DNA from: Paenibacillaceae bacterium | GTDB taxonomy: Bacteria > Bacillota > Bacilli > Paenibacillales > NBRC-103111 | Reading direction: 5' to 3' | Assembly (NCBI GenBank): GCA_029256185.1 | Contig: JAQSYI010000056.1 | Location: 1-45,439 of the forward strand | Length of the DNA stretch: 45,439 nt | In this document: one piece after another, positions 42,240-45,439 of the stretch | Layout of the letters: the number at the start of each line of letters is the position of its first letter | Numbering within the stretch: position 1 is the stretch's first letter | Position numbers and translations under genes: made by a program | Notes under the pieces: generated by a model | Databases searched by the model: none | The model's input: the letters and a program-made list of their open reading frames with translations, nothing else | Told to the model about the DNA's origin: nothing

Positions 42240-43968
42240 CCTCCAGCTTCTGGCGGTCGAACTGTTCCTTATACCAACCGCCCAGCTTAATCAGCCGATC
42301 ATGGGTTCCTTCCTCCATAATCCGCCCTTCCTCCAGCACCACAATCCAGTCGGCATGCTGGACAGCCGACAAACGATGGGTCGTGATCAGAGTGGTTTTG
42401 CCTTTGCGCTCCGTGCGGATGCCCTCGATGATCTCCGCCTCCGTCTTGGCATCCACAGCCGAGAGGGCATCGTCCAGCAGCAGAATCTGCGGATCGGCGA
42501 TCAGCGCGCGGGCAATGCTGACCCGCTGCTTCTGTCCCCCGGACAGCGCCACCCCCTTCTCGCCCACGAGGGTCTCAAGGCCTTGGGGCAAAAAGCAGAT
42601 GTCCTTGGCGAACGAAGCTCTCTCAAGCGCGCGTTGCAACTGCTCGTCGGTGGCATTCTCCGCCCCGAACAAAATATTCTCGCGGATCGTCCTGGAGAAC
42701 AGAATCGGCTCCTGGGGAACATAGCCGATCCAGGCAAGCAGATGGTCCTTGGCTATCTGATGAATCGGTATGCCCGAAATGGCAACCTCACCGGCACCGT
42801 GGGGATACTCACGCAGAATCTGCTTCAGCAGCGTGGTCTTGCCGCTGCCTGTGCGTCCTACAACCCCCAGCGTCTGCCCTCTTCTCAGGGCAAAGGACAC
42901 ACCCTGCAAGTTATCGGCTTCCGAGGAAGGATAGCGGAAGGTCACTTCGCCGAATACAAGAGATTCCGGCAAGAGCACTTCCACGGGAGCTTCCGCCTCG
43001 GCCACATCCGGCGCATGCGCCAGGGTTTCACTGACCCGGTCTAAGGAAGCGTTGCCCCGCTGCATAATATTAATCAGTTCTCCAATGGCGAACATCGGCC
43101 AGATCAGCATCCCCAGAAATACATTGAAGGAGACCAGCTCACCCAGGGTAATATCTCCCCGGAACACCAAATAGCCGCCATAGGTAATGCCGATGGTATA
43201 GCTTAACCCTACCAATATTTTCATAGTAGGCTCAAACAAAGCGTCGATCCGGGCGACGCGGATATTCTTCTCCAGCACCTCATTGGTTTTGCCGCGGAAG
43301 CGCTCGATATCCGCCTTCTCCTGGACAAACCCGCGGATCACCCGCACTCCGGAGACGGACTCCAGCACCTGGTCATTCAATTCCCCGAAGGCGTCCTGCG
43401 CCCTCATGAACCGTTCATGAATGATCTTGCCGTAATGCTTCATGGCCAGCGCGATAAAAGGCAAAGGCAGAAGCGCCGCCAGAGTCAGCTTCCAACTGAT
43501 CAGCACCGTCATGACTGCCAGTATCGTACACATAAAAATAGTGGAGTCCGTCAGTGTCAAAATTCCGAAGCCGGCAGTAGTGGATACAGCCCACAAATCA
43601 TTGGTGGCTCTAGCCATCAAATCCCCGGTGCGGTTGCGTTCATAAAACGATGGAGACATCCTTAGAAAATGCCGCATAAGCTTGGTCCGCATGGTCTTCT
43701 CCAGCACGAAAGCACCGCCGAACAGCTTGTAATGCCAAATATAGTTCATTCCGTAGCCAAATACCGTTACCCCGGTCCATAGCGCAACAATCCGGGCAAA
43801 ATCATAGCCGGTCATCGTACCCTGCTGGATGCCGTCAATGGAGATGCCGATGAGTTGGGGAGGGATGACTTCTATAATTCCGGCCAGCGCCAGCAAGGTT
43901 ACTGCAACCGTATACCTCTTCCATTCCACACGGAAGAACCAGCTTAATTTGCGAAGCACAATAAACAA
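42217..43968 (-). CDS. bmrC: Heterodimeric multidrug ABC exporter subunit BmrC (YheI-like)
   Basis: A 583-residue exporter half, partner of BmrD. It has six membrane helices, Walker A GRTGSGKTT, signature LSGGQKQR and Walker B ILLLDDALSAVD. The residue after Walker B is Asp rather than Glu, the degenerate ATP site known for BmrC, so the pair keeps the asymmetric design. The TTG start at 43968 has GAGGTG 7 nt upstream, giving MFIVLRKLSWFF, which aligns with YheI. In B. subtilis expression is controlled by ribosome-mediated attenuation through the bmrB leader; here only an unsupported 50-codon open frame lies upstream. Confidence 0.92.
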   Translation of the reverse strand: MFIVLRKLSWFFRVEWKRYTVAVTLLALAGIIEVIPPQLIGISIDGIQQGTMTGYDFARIVALWTGVTVFGYGMNYIWHYKLFGGAFVLEKTMRTKLMRHFLRMSPSFYERNRTGDLMARATNDLWAVSTTAGFGILTLTDSTIFMCTILAVMTVLISWKLTLAALLPLPFIALAMKHYGKIIHERFMRAQDAFGELNDQVLESVSGVRVIRGFVQEKADIERFRGKTNEVLEKNIRVARIDALFEPTMKILVGLSYTIGITYGGYLVFRGDITLGELVSFNVFLGMLIWPMFAIGELINIMQRGNASLDRVSETLAHAPDVAEAEAPVEVLLPESLVFGEVTFRYPSSEADNLQGVSFALRRGQTLGVVGRTGSGKTTLLKQILREYPHGAGEVAISGIPIHQIAKDHLLAWIGYVPQEPILFSRTIRENILFGAENATDEQLQRALERASFAKDICFLPQGLETLVGEKGVALSGGQKQRVSIARALIADPQILLLDDALSAVDAKTEAEIIEGIRTERKGKTTLITTHRLSAVQHADWIVVLEEGRIMEEGTHDRLIKLGGWYKEQFDRQKLEDAIGQEN

Positions 43969-44099
43969 CGGTCCACACCTCTTTCTTTCCTGCAAATCCG
44001 CAACAAGAACTTATGTTCGCATAATGATAGTATCATAACCCGCGCCCAAAGTACAGAGTGGAATATATCTCCTTTTGTCACGTAAAACTGTATCATGGC

Positions 44100-44388
44100 C
44101 GCTTCCGAAGCGTCAACGGAACAACCGCCTTATAACGATTCTTTCCGGATTGGGCAAAGCAAAAAAAGCCCCGCACTCATGAACCTGAGGTTCATCAATA
44201 CGAAAGCTTATTCTGTAAGGGACGATTCTATCCGCACGCGCCGAGAGGACTCCCGCTTCTGCATGCGGTGAGGTGAATCGGACCCCCCCTGAACATGCCC
44301 ACAAGAACCTCTTTCCTTCCGCCTGCATGAACGATATAATACAATGGGAACGTATATTCGCATTTTGTGTTTGGAAGGAGGTGAAGTC
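44100..44388 (+). other. Non-coding left part of the IS200/IS605-type element
   Basis: No gene is supported. A hairpin ATGAACC-TGA-GGTTCAT at 44179-44195 is of the kind used as the left-end recognition stem of IS200/IS605 elements. TATAAT at 44335-44340 with a poor -35 lies about 50 nt before tnpB. The exact left end cannot be set. A run of seven T on the minus strand near 44161-44167 follows the hairpin at a distance. Confidence 0.4.
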
Positions 44389-45385
44389 ATGTCGGATACA
44401 ACGATGATGTACAGAACCCATCAAGTGTGGATCAAACCGGGCTATCGGTTATTTGCCTACCTGGAGCAAGCGTGTCAGAAGGTCAAAAACCTTTATAATA
44501 CGACCAACTTTTATATCCGGCAGGTGTTTACTTATGGGCGGAACGAGCCTCTACAGCCCTTGCAACAACAGGTGATGGACACACTGGAAATGCATATCGA
44601 CGCGATAAATGAAAGACGGTGTGAGAAAAATCGTTCCCGTCCCTTGGAGCTGCCTTCGAGGGAGCAGCCCTTTGTGTCTTACCCCTTTCTGGATGCATTG
44701 TTCCGAGTGATGGATCAACCTGATTATCGCGCCCTCCCTGCGCAGAGCAGTCAAAGCGATCAATCAGTATTACAACAAGATGAAAGCGCACTACATGGGG
44801 ATTCTTCGACAAGGCAGGAAGCCGCGAGAAGGGGTTCATACCTCCAAACGGTTGGAACGCTTGCATCGAAAGCGTCAGCTGCGGATCAAGGACGTGTTCC
44901 ACAAAGCCAGTCATCACATCGTCAAGTTGGCCGTGGATCAGCACATGGGTACGATCGTCATCGGTCATAACGACGGATGGAAGCAAGCATCGGCAATCGG
45001 ACGACGAAACAATCAGACGTTCTGCCACATCCCCCATCAGATGCTGATCCGTATGATCCAGTACAAGGCGGCTGAACAGGGAATCGAGGTGCTGCTGACG
45101 GAAGAAGCCTATACCTCGAAAGCCAGCTTCCCGGATCGCGACCCCTTGCCGCGGTATGGCGAAGAGGGGATGTGGACGTTCTCGGGCAAGCGAGTGCATC
45201 GCGGACTGTATCGGAGCACCAAGGGATTCATCCATGCCGATGTGAACGGCGCGGGCAACATCATACGCAAAGTATTCCCAAACGTAACTGCCAAGAGCAG
45301 GAATGGGATAGAGGGGTTGGGCGGTAGCCAGTCCGTCAATGTGTCAACTCCACGAATGTTAAGCATCCTGAAATCATCAGGTTGA
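44389..45385 (+). pseudogene. tnpB: TnpB (IS200/IS605 OrfB-type) RNA-guided nuclease, disrupted
   Basis: A broken gene of an IS605-family element. The N-terminal part (from ATG 44389, GGAAGGAGG upstream) reads YRTHQVWIKPGYRLFAYLEQ to about DYRALPAQSSQ at 44757. The C-terminal part is in another frame, starting near INQYYNKMKAHYMGILRQG and ending at 45385. In intact relatives INQYYNKQRAHY follows the central region with the first RuvC Asp (DLGVNN), so about 100 or more residues including RuvC-I are missing. RuvC-II (LLTEEAYTSKASFPD) and RuvC-III (HADVNGAGNI) remain, as does a degraded mid region. The junction lies in AGAGCAGTCAAA, which suits both flanking reading frames. The protein cannot be a working nuclease. 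Confidence 0.9.
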
Positions 45386-45396
45386 GACATCCGAAA

Positions 45397-45437
45397 CCCC
45401 CACTTCAGCCGAAGCGATAGCATCGGTCAGTGGAGGG
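45397..45437 (+). ncRNA. Terminal hairpin of the TnpB guide RNA / element right end
   Basis: CCCCCACT (45397-45404) pairs with AGTGGAGGG (45429-45437) with one bulge, enclosing CCGA/TCGG and GC-GATA-GC. It begins 12 nt after the tnpB stop. In this family the right end doubles as the omega RNA scaffold next to the guide. The window ends directly after it, so the guide and the end of the element cannot be seen. Confidence 0.6.
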
Positions 45438-45439
45438 AG

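Noticed and set aside
44389..45385. Nuclease-dead TnpB-derived repressor
   Set aside because: Loss of RuvC-I would fit, but the frame is broken at the deletion junction, so no full-length protein can be made.

Overview
The window looks like a chromosomal piece of a Paenibacillaceae (Paenibacillus-like) Firmicute able to ferment anaerobically. The partial 16S 5' end at the left edge, the strong AGGAGG-type ribosome-binding sites with frequent TTG/GTG starts, and the gene families present (YheC/YheD ATP-grasp, DUF2533, BmrCD, VanW, MotAB) all fit. This placement is inferred from sequence reading only. Most genes lie on the minus strand.

Layout. 1-516: 5' end of a 16S rRNA gene running off the left edge, with its leader and promoter region. 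517-2.7 kb: DUF92 membrane protein, a small unknown protein and a DUF218 membrane protein. 3.0-14.5 kb: the metabolic core, read right to left: a two-chain 2-oxoacid:ferredoxin oxidoreductase (gamma-delta, then alpha-beta), a trimeric NAD/ferredoxin [FeFe] hydrogenase (hydC, hydB, hydA), a TM1266-type small regulator, and the maturases hydG and hydF. hydE is not in the window. The likely logic is pyruvate oxidation to reduced ferredoxin, ferredoxin plus NADH to H2, and local supply of H-cluster assembly factors. The promoter region carries a near-consensus Rex (NADH/NAD+) operator overlapping a perfect -10 box and, further upstream, two Fur-like boxes, followed by a leader of about 285 nt.

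14.5-23.6 kb: housekeeping genes on both strands (PhnP-like hydrolase, Cof-type HAD phosphatase, M20 amidohydrolase, YheC/D-type ATP-grasp protein, pyrK-pyrD, alpha/beta hydrolase, DegV protein, YfcE-like phosphodiesterase). 23.6-26.2 kb: a three-gene polar amino acid ABC importer with an internal attenuator after the binding-protein gene. 26.3-28.0 kb: motA-motB. 28.3-36.1 kb: DUF2533, AIM24-family protein, uridine kinase, an unusual PhnC-like ATPase, a repeat-rich non-coding stretch, SanA-like DUF218 protein, GNAT acetyltransferase, VanW protein, uracil-DNA glycosylase and M3 oligoendopeptidase.

36.1-40.0 kb: a sirtuin gene overlapping by 4 nt a large PglX-like adenine DNA methyltransferase without visible BREX partners, the best candidate for an undescribed functional pairing. 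40.1-44.0 kb: a BmrC/BmrD-type heterodimeric multidrug exporter. 44.1-45.4 kb: the remains of an IS200/IS605-type element whose tnpB has lost its RuvC-I region by an internal, frame-breaking deletion but keeps the downstream hairpin of the element's right end.

No tRNA gene or CRISPR array was seen.
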